31,065 nucleotides of DNA. Source: SZUA-36 sp041570235. Its GTDB lineage: Bacteria; Pseudomonadota; Gammaproteobacteria; Xanthomonadales; SZUA-36. The notes beneath the pieces are model-generated. The model was given only the letters and a program-made list of their open reading frames with translations, had not been told where the DNA came from and did no database searches. A program made the translations under genes and the position numbers. Shown here piece by piece: positions 22,851-31,065 of this stretch; the first letter of the stretch is position 1, and every line of letters starts with the position of its first letter. The stretch spans positions 1 through 31,065 of the forward strand of contig JBFFWN010000008.1 of the NCBI GenBank assembly GCA_041570235.1, written 5' to 3'.

Positions 22851-23921
22851 ATGACAAATCGCACGGTAATTTCCCTCTCTAAACTGCATTCGATATTGAA
22901 ACACCTTGTGATTGGATGTGCTTTTGCTCTTGTCGTACCCGCATATGCCGGTCAGGACCCGGACTTTGATGAACAGTGCTTACTCGAGCAACTGAAAAGT
23001 GCCCCGGCTGATATGAAGGCTGGTGATATCAGGGCGTCGTGCCGGAAACCAGAGGAAAAAGACGCAACGGCAGTGCCGGTCGTTGACGACGGCAGCCTGA
23101 CTGAAGAGGACAGCAGCGCCAGGCAAAGGCTGGCAATGGACCGCAAGTCCATCGTCAGCCCCTATAGTATCCTGGCGCATAAGCCGAATTATTTTCTGTT
23201 CGGCGCCTACAATCAAAAAGGTTGGGGCTCCTCTCTGTACCGGCGGGCTTCGGGTATCGAAGACTATAGAAACCAGGACTTGGAAGGCCAATTCCAGATC
23301 AGTATGAAGGTGCCATTGGCGCTGGACCTGTTCGCCGGTTTCGTGGATATATACGCCGCCTATACCAACCGTTCGTTCTGGCAGATGTATAACCGTTCAT
23401 ACTCGGAGCCTTTCCGGGAAACCAACCATGAACCGGAAATGTGGTTACAACTGGAAAATGACTGGACCGTGTTCGGTTTTACCAATGTCGTCAATACCCT
23501 CGGGCTGGTCCACCAGTCGAACGGCCGGGCGGGGGCTTCATCACGTAGCTGGAACCGCGTGTATGCCAATTTTATTTTTGAAAAAGATAACGTGGTAGTG
23601 AGCTTCAAACCGTGGGTATGGATTACCCAGGACTGGTCCGGAAGCGACAATCCGGATATCACCGATTACCTTGGCCATGGCGAGTTTCGTGCCGCCTGGC
23701 ATCGTAATGGTCATGTCGTCAGCGTGATGTTGAGGAACCAGCTGGAAAGTCGTTTTGACCAGGGGGCGATTGAACTGGGCTGGAGCTTTCCCGTTTTTGA
23801 TTACCCCTACCTGAAAGGTTATGTGCAGTACTTTAACGGTTACGGAGAAAGCCTGATTGATTACAATAACAAGGTAAACCGTATCGGTATCGGTTTGTCG
23901 TTAACCGACTGGTTGGATTAA
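22851..23921 (+). CDS. pldA: Outer-membrane phospholipase A (OMPLA)
   Basis: 356 aa. A signal peptide (to about VPAYA, 33) leads to a 12-strand beta-barrel that hydrolyses phospholipids in the outer leaflet to preserve membrane asymmetry. The catalytic residues sit exactly as in E. coli PldA: H221, S223 and N235 in HQSNGRAGASSRSWN, with the same 14-residue spacing as H142 to N156 of mature E. coli enzyme, and a conserved Ser at the calcium position. About 60 extra residues lie between signal and barrel (34-100), with two cysteines (C43, C64). The gene starts the plus-strand run and is followed after 13 bases by another outer-membrane protein. Confidence 0.95.
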   Translation: MTNRTVISLSKLHSILKHLVIGCAFALVVPAYAGQDPDFDEQCLLEQLKSAPADMKAGDIRASCRKPEEKDATAVPVVDDGSLTEEDSSARQRLAMDRKSIVSPYSILAHKPNYFLFGAYNQKGWGSSLYRRASGIEDYRNQDLEGQFQISMKVPLALDLFAGFVDIYAAYTNRSFWQMYNRSYSEPFRETNHEPEMWLQLENDWTVFGFTNVVNTLGLVHQSNGRAGASSRSWNRVYANFIFEKDNVVVSFKPWVWITQDWSGSDNPDITDYLGHGEFRAAWHRNGHVVSVMLRNQLESRFDQGAIELGWSFPVFDYPYLKGYVQYFNGYGESLIDYNNKVNRIGIGLSLTDWLD

Positions 23922-23934
23922 CCATAAAGTGCAT

Positions 23935-24834
23935 ATGTCTTTTAACAGGTATCTGCTGATCGCCGGTAGCGCCATGCTTGCGCTGGTATTTGCTTCGCCC
24001 TCAATCTGCGCAGATACAGGAGATCCCACCCCGTCTTCATCGGTGAAGGTCGATTTTGAACCGGTCCATTGGGCTTATTCGGCTTTTTTTGGTACAGGGT
24101 GGTATCAGAAGAAGGATGCACGCTCGGTATTTGTCCTGCGGATACCTCCCCGGCAGGTTCTATCAACCTCATCGATCAATGATAAGGGGGAGCGCAAGCT
24201 GGGAGTTGAGATTCGCTACCCGTTAAGCATCGGGTTTTACGATGTCAATAACCTCGGCGGCATCATTGAAGACGATAATTTCAGCACTGTTTCGTTTGTG
24301 CCCGGCGTCGAGCTGGAAATTCCCATCAAGCCGCAATGGTATTTGAGATCCTTCGCCCATTTTGGCTATGGCAAGGAGTTGGAGCAGGGTGAGTCGGCAT
24401 GGATCTATTATGCCGGTATCAAGAGCCAATATAGTTTCCCGACCGCGAGTAAGTATCAGTGGCATCTTCTCAACAGTCTTTACTATGCCGGATACACCCC
24501 CGATAAAGGCCGTTCGGATCACCTGGCTGTTGCCGAAATAGGTGTCGAACTGGACCAGCCATTGAGCAAGGTCACCATGATGGGGAGACCCGTGGACTTA
24601 CACTGGACGGCCATGTACTCGTTTCTTGGCAACGACATCCACTTCAACCTGCCGGACGGGTCGTTTGACCCGGTCAAAGACCAGTTCGAGATTGGTCTGC
24701 AAGCCAGTTTCAGGGATGGACCACTAAAACTCTGGTTTTACGACCTGCACCGCTTAGGTCTAGGCTATCGCTTCAGCTCAGATGGTAAGTTTTCAGCGAT
24801 CACGCTTAGCTTCCGGTCCTGGTTTACCGGTTAG
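23935..24834 (+). CDS. Unassigned outer-membrane beta-barrel protein
   Basis: 299 aa from the ATG at 23935; a GTG two codons earlier is also possible. A signal peptide (cleavage near SICA, about 26) precedes a protein rich in alternating aromatic beta strands (GIKSQYSFP, LGLGYRFSSDGKFSAITLSFRSWF). It ends with a typical barrel C-terminus, aromatic near the last position. It is 13 bases after pldA and probably co-transcribed. I recognise no family. Length and strand pattern resemble 12-14-strand barrels, and a distant PldA-like relation is possible, but the HxS catalytic block is absent. Confidence 0.8.
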   Translation: MSFNRYLLIAGSAMLALVFASPSICADTGDPTPSSSVKVDFEPVHWAYSAFFGTGWYQKKDARSVFVLRIPPRQVLSTSSINDKGERKLGVEIRYPLSIGFYDVNNLGGIIEDDNFSTVSFVPGVELEIPIKPQWYLRSFAHFGYGKELEQGESAWIYYAGIKSQYSFPTASKYQWHLLNSLYYAGYTPDKGRSDHLAVAEIGVELDQPLSKVTMMGRPVDLHWTAMYSFLGNDIHFNLPDGSFDPVKDQFEIGLQASFRDGPLKLWFYDLHRLGLGYRFSSDGKFSAITLSFRSWFTG

Positions 24835-24927
24835 CAAGCGTTGACAAAATCACGGTTTGATGCCAATCCCCGAGTAATTCCGATATCATATGCGCCTCCC
24901 TTGGTGAAGACAGTGACCCAGAACCCA

Positions 24928-25446
24928 ATGAATACTTCCATCGTATTGACCATTATTGCCAAAGACCAACCGGGTATCATCAACGCGGTTTCAAAAATAC
25001 TTTACAAGCATCGTGGTGGTTGGACGCAGAGCAGCATGAGCTCATTGGCCGGTCAGTTTGCCGGTATTTTGTTGGCGACGGTGCCCGATGAGGCTGCAGA
25101 AGCCTGCGTGGAGGAGCTACAGCAGCTAGAAAGCCAGGGTATGAATGTTATTGCGCACGTCAGTGATGCCCCGGTGCAGAGGCAGGACCGCCGTGAATAC
25201 ACGTTGGACCTGGTGGGTAATGACAGGAAAGGCATTGTTCACGACATTACCGCCATCCTGGCAAAACACAATATCAACGTGCACAGCCTCGAAACGGTCA
25301 CTGAAAGCGCCTCGATGGGAGGCGCCGAATTGTTCAGGGCAAAGGCAGAACTGATTGTACCGGCAGAGGTGGACATCGATGCATTGGAGGCCGAGTTGCA
25401 AGATATCGCCAATGAGTTGATGGTTGACATCACCTTTAAGCACTAG
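24928..25446 (+). CDS. GcvR-like double ACT-domain regulator
   Basis: 172 aa from the ATG at 24928; an upstream TTG at 24841 would add 29 poorly conserved residues. Two ACT domains are evident: residues about 3-75 (SIVLTIIAKDQPGIINAVSKIL) and about 89-165 (EYTLDLVGNDRKGIVHDITAILAKHNINV). This is the layout of the glycine cleavage system transcriptional repressor accessory protein GcvR, which senses glycine and acts through GcvA in E. coli. No gcv genes are nearby, so the target is not shown. It lies 93 bases after the barrel gene. Confidence 0.88.
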   Translation: MNTSIVLTIIAKDQPGIINAVSKILYKHRGGWTQSSMSSLAGQFAGILLATVPDEAAEACVEELQQLESQGMNVIAHVSDAPVQRQDRREYTLDLVGNDRKGIVHDITAILAKHNINVHSLETVTESASMGGAELFRAKAELIVPAEVDIDALEAELQDIANELMVDITFKH

Positions 25447-25498
25447 TCACAACGCACATAAAATTCCTCACTGACTCACCGACCACAAGGCCAAGCAA

Positions 25499-27352
25499 AT
25501 GCATTCCGCTGTAAATGGGCTCATTGTGAGCAAGCGATTACTGCTGGGCTCTTTGCTGGTCGTACTGGTAGCCAGTTTTATCGCCTCCATGGTGCAGTCC
25601 TCTGGTCGCAGTGTTTCTGTCCGGGACATCAAGCTTCCAACCCATAACGGGCAGTGGCTGGTGGCCGACCTGTATAAACCGCGCTCTGCGACCAGCGAAA
25701 CCCCGGCCCCACTTGTCGTCATCATACCGGGGTTTCAACGTTCAAAAGAGGCCCTGGCAAATGTTGCCATCGAGCTATCGCGGCGGGGCGTGGTGGCCAT
25801 GTTGATCGACCCTTACGCGCAGGGTTTTTCCAGTGCATCCATGAGTCGAAGATCGGCCACAACAGAGGGTTATGGCCTGTTTGCATTGGTGGATTACGTG
25901 TCCGGCACGCCAAACCTGAACTACATCGACAAGACCCGCATCGGCGCAACCGGTCACTCTGCCGGCGGCAATGCCGCGATCCGTGGCGCAAGTTATTTTG
26001 GTAAGGAGGCCATTAAAACAGGCAAACCCAGTAAGCTTCACTCGGTGTTCGTATCGGGTTATGTGCTGACGTTGACGGACGACGTACTGCAGGATGTTCG
26101 CTCAAACGTCGGTGTCAGTTATGCCTTTTACGATGAAGGCGCATATCGCAACGAGCTGAAAAATGGTGATATGCGCTATGCACCTGAAGCCATCCGTGCG
26201 GTGAATTCAGGCCTTGCGGATTATGAAAAACAAATCGGGGAAGTGGAACTCGGCCATTATTATGGCGATAAAGCCGACCGCACGCTGCGAATTGTGCACA
26301 ACGAGAGGATTTTACACCCCTTTCAGCCGTACATCACTGAAGCAACAGCCAACCAGATTGAGTATTTTGAACGGGTTTTTGATCTTGAAAGCGGCCTGGC
26401 GAATGACGATCAGGTCTGGTACTGGAAAGAACTCCTGGGCCTGATATCACTGGTGGCCGCCCTGGTATCGGTGATTCCGATGGGGCGTGTATTACTGGAA
26501 ACCCCGTACTTCAAACCGTTGGTGCACCCGTTACCCGCTGCTTTGCCGCAACCGCAGGGTAAGGGAAAACAGCTGTTTTGGGCGATGTTTGTCATTGGTG
26601 CCCTGATCGCCTGCTTCACCTACATACCGATGGCCGAGTTGTCTCAACAACTGTTTGTCGCGGCATCATCCCGTCAGCAAACGTGGTTTTTCCCGCAGCG
26701 TATGAACAATGCCGTCATGCTGTGGGCGGTGTTCAACGGTAGTGTCGGCTTCCTGATGTTCTGGCTGTCCTACCGCTTTTTTGGCAAGAAAAATGGTGTT
26801 ACACCGTCTTTCTGGGGGGTTCAAACAACCGTGAAAGAGTTGTGGCGGACATTTGTACTTGCCTTCATTCTGTTTCTGTTTTACTTCCTGTTCCTGTTCA
26901 TGGTCTATTACTTCATGCACGTGGATTACCGTTTCCTGTTCATGGGCGTTCGGTCATTTCAACCGCCTTTGCTGGGATTGCTGGCCATGTACGTGCCATT
27001 TTTCTTTATCTTTTTGTTGTCCAATTCATTAAGGATCAACGGCGCTATGCGTTTTGAAGGTCAGGCGGAATGGAAGAGCATGCTGATTGGCGGATTCGCC
27101 AACTCATTGGGTTTGATATTGATCGTTATTGTCCAGTACCTGACATTTGCCCTGACGGGCACTGTCTATTGGACCGATGGCTGGTTGTATGTAAACCTGT
27201 TGTTTGCAGTGGTGCCGATGATGTTCGTATTGCCGTATTTCAACCGCTATTTCTTCCGCATGACAGGCAGAATTTACCTCGGCCCGATGACCACAGGATT
27301 GATTTTTATCATGATATTGATTTCAAATACGGTGATTTACATTCCTCTTTAG
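25499..27352 (+). CDS. Alpha/beta hydrolase fused to C-terminal polytopic membrane domain
   Basis: 617 aa. An N-terminal membrane segment (about 13-31) anchors a hydrolase domain (about 40-270) with VVIIPGFQ as the oxyanion strand, nucleophile Ser154 in GHSAGG, and probable acid/His residues later (HNERILHPFQPY). From about 308 the protein becomes a membrane domain with some seven segments to the C-terminus. The hydrolase therefore probably lies on the periplasmic side of the inner membrane. Domain order resembles dienelactone-hydrolase-like proteins fused to membrane regions in some bacteria. The substrate is unknown; a lipid or membrane-delivered ester would fit. Confidence 0.82.
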   Translation: MHSAVNGLIVSKRLLLGSLLVVLVASFIASMVQSSGRSVSVRDIKLPTHNGQWLVADLYKPRSATSETPAPLVVIIPGFQRSKEALANVAIELSRRGVVAMLIDPYAQGFSSASMSRRSATTEGYGLFALVDYVSGTPNLNYIDKTRIGATGHSAGGNAAIRGASYFGKEAIKTGKPSKLHSVFVSGYVLTLTDDVLQDVRSNVGVSYAFYDEGAYRNELKNGDMRYAPEAIRAVNSGLADYEKQIGEVELGHYYGDKADRTLRIVHNERILHPFQPYITEATANQIEYFERVFDLESGLANDDQVWYWKELLGLISLVAALVSVIPMGRVLLETPYFKPLVHPLPAALPQPQGKGKQLFWAMFVIGALIACFTYIPMAELSQQLFVAASSRQQTWFFPQRMNNAVMLWAVFNGSVGFLMFWLSYRFFGKKNGVTPSFWGVQTTVKELWRTFVLAFILFLFYFLFLFMVYYFMHVDYRFLFMGVRSFQPPLLGLLAMYVPFFFIFLLSNSLRINGAMRFEGQAEWKSMLIGGFANSLGLILIVIVQYLTFALTGTVYWTDGWLYVNLLFAVVPMMFVLPYFNRYFFRMTGRIYLGPMTTGLIFIMILISNTVIYIPL

Positions 27353-27389
27353 CATGCATATTAAAAAGAATGCAGTTTAGTGGGGTGAA

Positions 27390-27635
27390 CTATAGATCAT
27401 CCTCCAATGATGCTTCCCATTCGTCCCAGTCATCGAGTTCTGACCGGAGTGCCTTGAGTTCATTTCTTCTTTCGATTTCCCGCCTGGCGCGCCGCCGCCG
27501 CTCCTCTTCAGACTCACGCTCAACATTGGATTCTTCGATCTCCATGGAGGAATCATCAAAATCATCGTCGTCACTGAAATCATCTAATGAATCCAGGTCG
27601 TCGTCCTCAAATTCTGTTTCGTTTTTTTCACCCAT
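27390..27635 (-). CDS. 81-aa highly charged small protein
   Basis: 81 aa. The first 45 residues are almost wholly acidic (DDDLDSLDDFSDDDDFDD). The centre is a basic block (EEERRRRARREIERRNEL) and the end is acidic with two Trp (DDWDEWE). There is no signal peptide. The layout resembles the PA3496-type small proteins of Pseudomonas, but that is only a pattern resemblance. It stands alone between a convergent hydrolase gene and a flavoprotein gene. Confidence 0.6.
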   Translation of the reverse strand: MGEKNETEFEDDDLDSLDDFSDDDDFDDSSMEIEESNVERESEEERRRRARREIERRNELKALRSELDDWDEWEASLEDDL

Positions 27636-27804
27636 TTAAAGTTTTCCAATCGAAATCATACGATGATCAAATCGGATTTAAAATTTACTTCGTTTCCATG
27701 TCAAGACATTTTTAAATGCCGCCCATGTTTGCAGCATGGCACAGAAGCCTCAGAAAATGCTGAAAGCATCATAAACTTGCCATTTTTACCCACGTTTTGA
27801 TCAG

Positions 27805-29070
27805 TTAAACCGACTGGCCTGCAACAAATCCAGAAGACCAGGCCCATTGGAAATTAAAGCCGCCAAGGTGCCCTGTGACATCTACTACTTCACCAATAAA
27901 ATATAAACCCTGAATATTCGATTCCATGGTTTTGGATGACAGCATGTTTGTATCGACGCCACCCAAGGTCACTTCAGCAGTGCGGTAACCCTCTGTGGCC
28001 GCCGGTTTGAGTGACCAGGCTTCCAGTTTCTGGGTGATGGCTTCAAGCCATATATTGGGCCATTCGGCCAGTGCGGTATCAGCCAGCTCGGGCCACCACA
28101 TGCCCTCAAGCTCAAGGACCAGTTTGCGTGGAAGAAGGTGCTGTAATTGAGTTCGTATAAGTGTTTTCGGACTATGTTGTTTCCAATTTTGGAATAAGGC
28201 CAGAACATTGTGGTCCGGCAGCAGGCAAACATTTATCGACTCACCCGGCCGCCAGTAGCTGGACAATTGCAGTGCTGCCGGGCCGCTGAGGCCGCGGTGG
28301 GTGAAAAGGATATCTTCGCGGAAGTTTTTGCGATCGTTGAACAGAACCGCTTCGAGAGAAACCCCGGCCAGGCGGCCGCATACTTCATGCATCGCGTCAG
28401 TAAATGTAAACGGCACCAGGCCTGCAGATTTCGGCAAAACCTTCAAACCAAAACTTTCTGCCAACTCATAACCGATGGCCGATCCACCGAGGCTGGGAAC
28501 CGAAAGGCCACCGGCAGCGACCACCAGTTTATCGGTGACCAGGTTGCCGAGACTGGTTTTGAGGTGGAAGCTGTCGCCGGTCATGTTTTCAGCAGGCGTG
28601 ATTTGAGGCACTTGCTTACCGGAATCGGATTGCCAGGTTGTGGTATTGCGGGAAATCGACCCGATTTCACAATTCAGCCAAAGCTCGACGCCTGCCTGCC
28701 GACATTCCTCCATCAGCATCGCCACGATCTGCTTTGAGGACTGTTTGCAGAACAGCTGTCCGCTCAGACCGTTGACGGTTTCCTTTTCGAAGTATTCAAT
28801 GCCATGTTTTTCCACCAGGGAGATAAAATCCCACTGCGTATAGCGGCTCAGTGCTGATTTGCAAAAATGCGGGTTGGCCGATATATAAGCCTCTGGCGTG
28901 ATATACAGATTGGTGAAATTGCAGCGCCCACCACCCGACATCAGAATTTTCTTACCCACTTTATTGGCGCGCTCAAGCACCAGGACCCGCCGTCCACGCC
29001 TGGCAGCGGTGATGGCGCACATCAGGCCTGCAGCGCCTGCACCAATAACGATGACATCAGGGTTCTTCAT
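27805..29070 (-). CDS. BaiN/HI0933-family FAD-dependent oxidoreductase
   Basis: 421 aa, the usual family length. The FAD-binding motif VIVIGAGAAGLMCA (7-20) opens the protein. The family signature GGGRCNFTN follows at about 46-54, and the C-terminus has DVTGHLGGFNFQWAWSSG. The HI0933/YhiN/BaiN group is very widespread in bacteria. Its founding gut member reduces bile-acid intermediates, but most members have no proven reaction. It is a single gene with no partner in view. The protein has no signal peptide and is cytosolic. Confidence 0.93.
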   Translation of the reverse strand: MKNPDVIVIGAGAAGLMCAITAARRGRRVLVLERANKVGKKILMSGGGRCNFTNLYITPEAYISANPHFCKSALSRYTQWDFISLVEKHGIEYFEKETVNGLSGQLFCKQSSKQIVAMLMEECRQAGVELWLNCEIGSISRNTTTWQSDSGKQVPQITPAENMTGDSFHLKTSLGNLVTDKLVVAAGGLSVPSLGGSAIGYELAESFGLKVLPKSAGLVPFTFTDAMHEVCGRLAGVSLEAVLFNDRKNFREDILFTHRGLSGPAALQLSSYWRPGESINVCLLPDHNVLALFQNWKQHSPKTLIRTQLQHLLPRKLVLELEGMWWPELADTALAEWPNIWLEAITQKLEAWSLKPAATEGYRTAEVTLGGVDTNMLSSKTMESNIQGLYFIGEVVDVTGHLGGFNFQWAWSSGFVAGQSV

Positions 29071-29182
29071 ATGACGGACATTATGGCCGTGAAGACGGAG
29101 TCATGCATTCACTAAATTGAGAAAGATCCTGTTGTATTGCAACGTTGTTAAAACGCCGTGCGAATCAGGACGGGGTGTAGAA

Positions 29183-29205
29183 TGGCCTGCAAAACGCGCA
29201 GGCCA
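29183..29205 (-). terminator. Hairpin downstream of outer-membrane barrel gene
   Basis: TGGCCTGC (29183-29190) pairs perfectly with GCAGGCCA (29198-29205) over a 7-base loop, 19 bases past the stop of the minus-strand barrel gene. Only a weak T-rich tail (ATTCT) follows on that strand. Confidence 0.6.
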
Positions 29206-29223
29206 GATGATTTGGGCACTAAC

Positions 29224-30141
29224 TTAAAAACGGAACTCGAAACTGCCGCCAAACAGGGGAGCAAGTTCGTAGTCGCCTTCTTCAACCAGGGTATCCGAAG
29301 CATCCTTGACCTTCAGGCTTCCGCCAAAGGCTACGCCTGCAAAAATTGAAAAATTCATATCCTTGTTGGGTTTCATGTCGGCCTTGAATATCAGCGGGAA
29401 AGACTGGTCTCGGCCAATGCCACCTGGCCCTATACCTTCATCATCAAGCCGGAATTCCTGGTCCTCATACCGGCCTGCAATACCCAGGTCCCAGTTATCG
29501 TTAAGTTTGTAAGTCAGGGCTAAGCCCGGCCCCCGTGATGATGCCAGTCCCCGTCCGGTAGACAGGTTCCAACGTTCGGCAAAGGTCCAGTCAATGGCCA
29601 GTATGGGGAAAAACCTGGTGCTGCCTTCCAGCCTGGAAAAAACACCAAAGCCCGGTCCGATGGTAAGGTTTTCATCGATTCTCCAGGCCGCCGCGCCAAA
29701 AAGACCATAGGTTCGGCTGTCACTATTGCTGGCGCCTTTTTCCCCGTTCATTCGAATGCTCGGAATGATGAATGCCATGCCTTTGGCACCAAAGCCAAAA
29801 CGCGCTGAAAAAGACAGGCGTGAGTCCTCTATGGTGCCCCAGGGCTCAGCACCGCCAAATGCAGTCAAATCGTTAAAATCAAAAGTACTCCGCCCGCCAC
29901 CAAGTGAGAGGCCAACCGAGTTTCGCGGACTCCAGGAATAGTTGACACCGGCGCCAACGAACCAGCGGTCGACAGCCACCGCCCCCGTACCATCTTTTAA
30001 ATCAGCCTCGGAACTGTGTGCACCACCACCATCAAAGGTGAAGCTCCACGGACTGCCCTGCTGAGGTTGGGCCAAAGCGGGAGCTGCGTGGAGCATGCAC
30101 AACATCGAAAATGCAACAAAAATACTAGATTTACGCTTCAT
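29224..30141 (-). CDS. Outer-membrane beta-barrel protein (unassigned)
   Basis: 305 aa from the ATG at 30141, chosen because a signal peptide (MKRKSS...APALA, to about 24) follows directly and CAGGGA lies just upstream; earlier ATGs add polar residues. The mature part alternates glycine/aromatic strands (VGLSLGGGRSTFDF, LSFSARFGFG) and ends in FEFRF, the classic C-terminal barrel signal for BAM assembly. It resembles DUF6268-type or porin-like barrels. No catalytic motif is seen. It is separated from the upstream fasciclin gene by a strong terminator and so has its own promoter. Confidence 0.8.
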   Translation of the reverse strand: MKRKSSIFVAFSMLCMLHAAPALAQPQQGSPWSFTFDGGGAHSSEADLKDGTGAVAVDRWFVGAGVNYSWSPRNSVGLSLGGGRSTFDFNDLTAFGGAEPWGTIEDSRLSFSARFGFGAKGMAFIIPSIRMNGEKGASNSDSRTYGLFGAAAWRIDENLTIGPGFGVFSRLEGSTRFFPILAIDWTFAERWNLSTGRGLASSRGPGLALTYKLNDNWDLGIAGRYEDQEFRLDDEGIGPGGIGRDQSFPLIFKADMKPNKDMNFSIFAGVAFGGSLKVKDASDTLVEEGDYELAPLFGGSFEFRF

Positions 30142-30241
30142 AGGAGTCCCTGTCATCGTTTCTTGAGGCTGGTCCAGCCAGGCTTGGGCCACAGCATATT
30201 GAAACTGTCTATAAATGTCACCAACGAGTATGAAAGGTGAT

Positions 30242-30274
30242 AAAAAAAACCGCCGGCCAAGCCGGCCGGCGGTT
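30242..30274 (-). terminator. Intrinsic terminator of fasciclin gene
   Basis: An 11-bp perfect stem, AACCGCCGGCC (30248-30258) with GGCCGGCGGTT (30264-30274), encloses a 5-base loop. On the minus strand it is followed by eight T (30242-30249). It lies 50 bases past the fasciclin stop. Confidence 0.92.
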
Positions 30275-30323
30275 AAGGAGTTTGCCAGCGGGGAGTCTGG
30301 TCAAACTTCGAGGGCTTGCTGAA

Positions 30324-30854
30324 TCAGTTTGGCAGGATAACCTCGTCAAGCACATGAATGACGCCGTTACTTGCCATCACGTCAACCGCTGCAACCGTTG
30401 CACCATCGACCGTTACCACATCACCTTCGGTGACAATAGTTACGGCCTGGCCGTTGACTGTCGTGGCGGAGTCCAGTGTAACGACCTGGGCGGAGGTTAC
30501 TTCCCCTGATACCACGTGATAGGTCAGGATAGCGATGAGCTGGTCCTTGTTTTCCGGCAGGAGCAGGTTTTCAACGGTACCGGCCGGCAGCTTTGCAAAT
30601 GCCGCATCGGTAGGGGCGAACACGGTAAATGGCCCGGTGCCCTTCAGGGTGTCAACCAGGCCAGCAGCTTCGATTGCAGCCACCAGGGTATTGAACGAGC
30701 CATTGCTCGCAGCAGTGTCAACGATGTCCTTGCTGGCCTTGGTGCCATGGTGACCTGCATTGGCCGTGATAGCGAAGAGGCTGACGGCTGCGGCAAGAAC
30801 TGAATACAGGGCTATTTTTTGAGCTCGCTTGGATAGTTTGTTAAGTATCATCAT
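30324..30854 (-). CDS. Secreted fasciclin (FAS1) domain protein
   Basis: 176 aa. A signal peptide (to about ANA, 33) precedes one complete FAS1 domain (about 40-175). The conserved H1 motif TGPFTVFAPTDAAFAKLP, the YHVVSG turn and the C-terminal NGVIHVLDEVILP (H2) are present. FAS1 domains mediate adhesion or bind small molecules at the cell surface. The AAAGGAAAAG ribosome binding site is strong, and a second ATG follows the first. A strong terminator ends the transcript. Confidence 0.95.
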   Translation of the reverse strand: MMILNKLSKRAQKIALYSVLAAAVSLFAITANAGHHGTKASKDIVDTAASNGSFNTLVAAIEAAGLVDTLKGTGPFTVFAPTDAAFAKLPAGTVENLLLPENKDQLIAILTYHVVSGEVTSAQVVTLDSATTVNGQAVTIVTEGDVVTVDGATVAAVDVMASNGVIHVLDEVILPN

Positions 30855-30891
30855 CTTTTCCTTTATATAGTGGATTAATCAAAATTGGTAA

Positions 30892-31038
30892 TTAGCACGT
30901 TTTTATCGGCTTATCAGGGCAGCGGGTCCAGCCAGTAACGTCTTTTTCGCTGCCACAATCTTCTCCTTCAACGTTCATCGTCCCGGCAGGCAATCTGCTC
31001 GGCGCTTCTGCACATATGGTGGTGATCTCGTCAATCAT
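30892..31038 (-). CDS. Possible 48-aa Cys-containing peptide at window edge
   Basis: A 48-codon frame starts at an ATG 27 bases from the window end. An in-frame TAG lies a few codons upstream, so it is not the tail of a longer protein. It has four cysteines (9, 28, 40, 48), several acidic residues, and no signal peptide or known family. No good ribosome binding site is visible. It lies 37 bases upstream of the fasciclin gene on the same strand. Confidence 0.3.
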   Translation of the reverse strand: MIDEITTICAEAPSRLPAGTMNVEGEDCGSEKDVTGWTRCPDKPIKTC

Positions 31039-31065
31039 CACCGTTACTATCTAAAACTTGTATAA

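Noticed and set aside
1..31065. CRISPR array, tRNA/rRNA genes, insertion sequence or prophage
   Set aside because: No regularly spaced repeats, no cloverleaf or T-loop consensus, no transposase or integrase motifs and no phage structural genes were seen.

Overview
The window reads as chromosome of a Gram-negative gammaproteobacterium. Supporting signs are a bacterial gltB/gltD pair, an outer-membrane phospholipase A, a GcvR-like ACT protein, a PCuAC/SCO copper pair for cytochrome oxidase, and several secreted or outer-membrane beta-barrel proteins. GC content is moderate and genes are densely packed in short runs on both strands. I see no rRNA, tRNA, IS element, phage gene or CRISPR array. 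The species cannot be named from sequence alone; a free-living aerobic, probably aquatic or marine lineage fits.

Layout. Positions 1-301 hold the C-terminal end of an AraC-type regulator that is broken upstream. 306-2409 (minus) is a tight two-gene unit: an 82-aa Cys-containing small protein overlapping by 8 bp a 620-aa protein with a PqqD/RRE-like N-terminus and a GT-A glycosyltransferase core. This is the best candidate here for an undescribed system. 2410-3131 has no convincing gene, but carries two strong minus-strand terminators and a run of hairpins behind a TATAAT box, consistent with a small structured RNA. A YgjP-type metal hydrolase and a small secreted DUF1579-like protein follow.

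4691-14903 is one uninterrupted plus-strand run with gaps of 17 bp or less: gltB, gltD, then a MacA-like adaptor, a LolD/MacB-like ATPase and two FtsX-like permeases. The first pair makes glutamate from glutamine and 2-oxoglutarate. The last four form an ABC exporter of unknown substrate. A convergent OPT-family transporter (TTG start) follows. Next come a PCuAC copper chaperone lipoprotein and SCO1/SenC, which together deliver copper to the CuA site of cytochrome oxidase.

18380-22669 (minus) holds a secreted alpha/beta hydrolase with a nidogen-like C-terminal domain, a Rossmann (NmrA-like) protein that carries a signal peptide, a chorismatase of the FkbO/Hyg5/XanB2 family and possibly a small coupled ORF before it. 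22851-27352 (plus) holds pldA, an unassigned outer-membrane protein, a GcvR-like regulator, and a hydrolase fused to a polytopic membrane domain. 27390-31038 (minus) holds a very charged 81-aa protein, a BaiN/HI0933-type flavoprotein, another outer-membrane barrel, a secreted fasciclin-domain protein with a textbook terminator, and a possible 48-aa Cys-containing peptide at the window edge.
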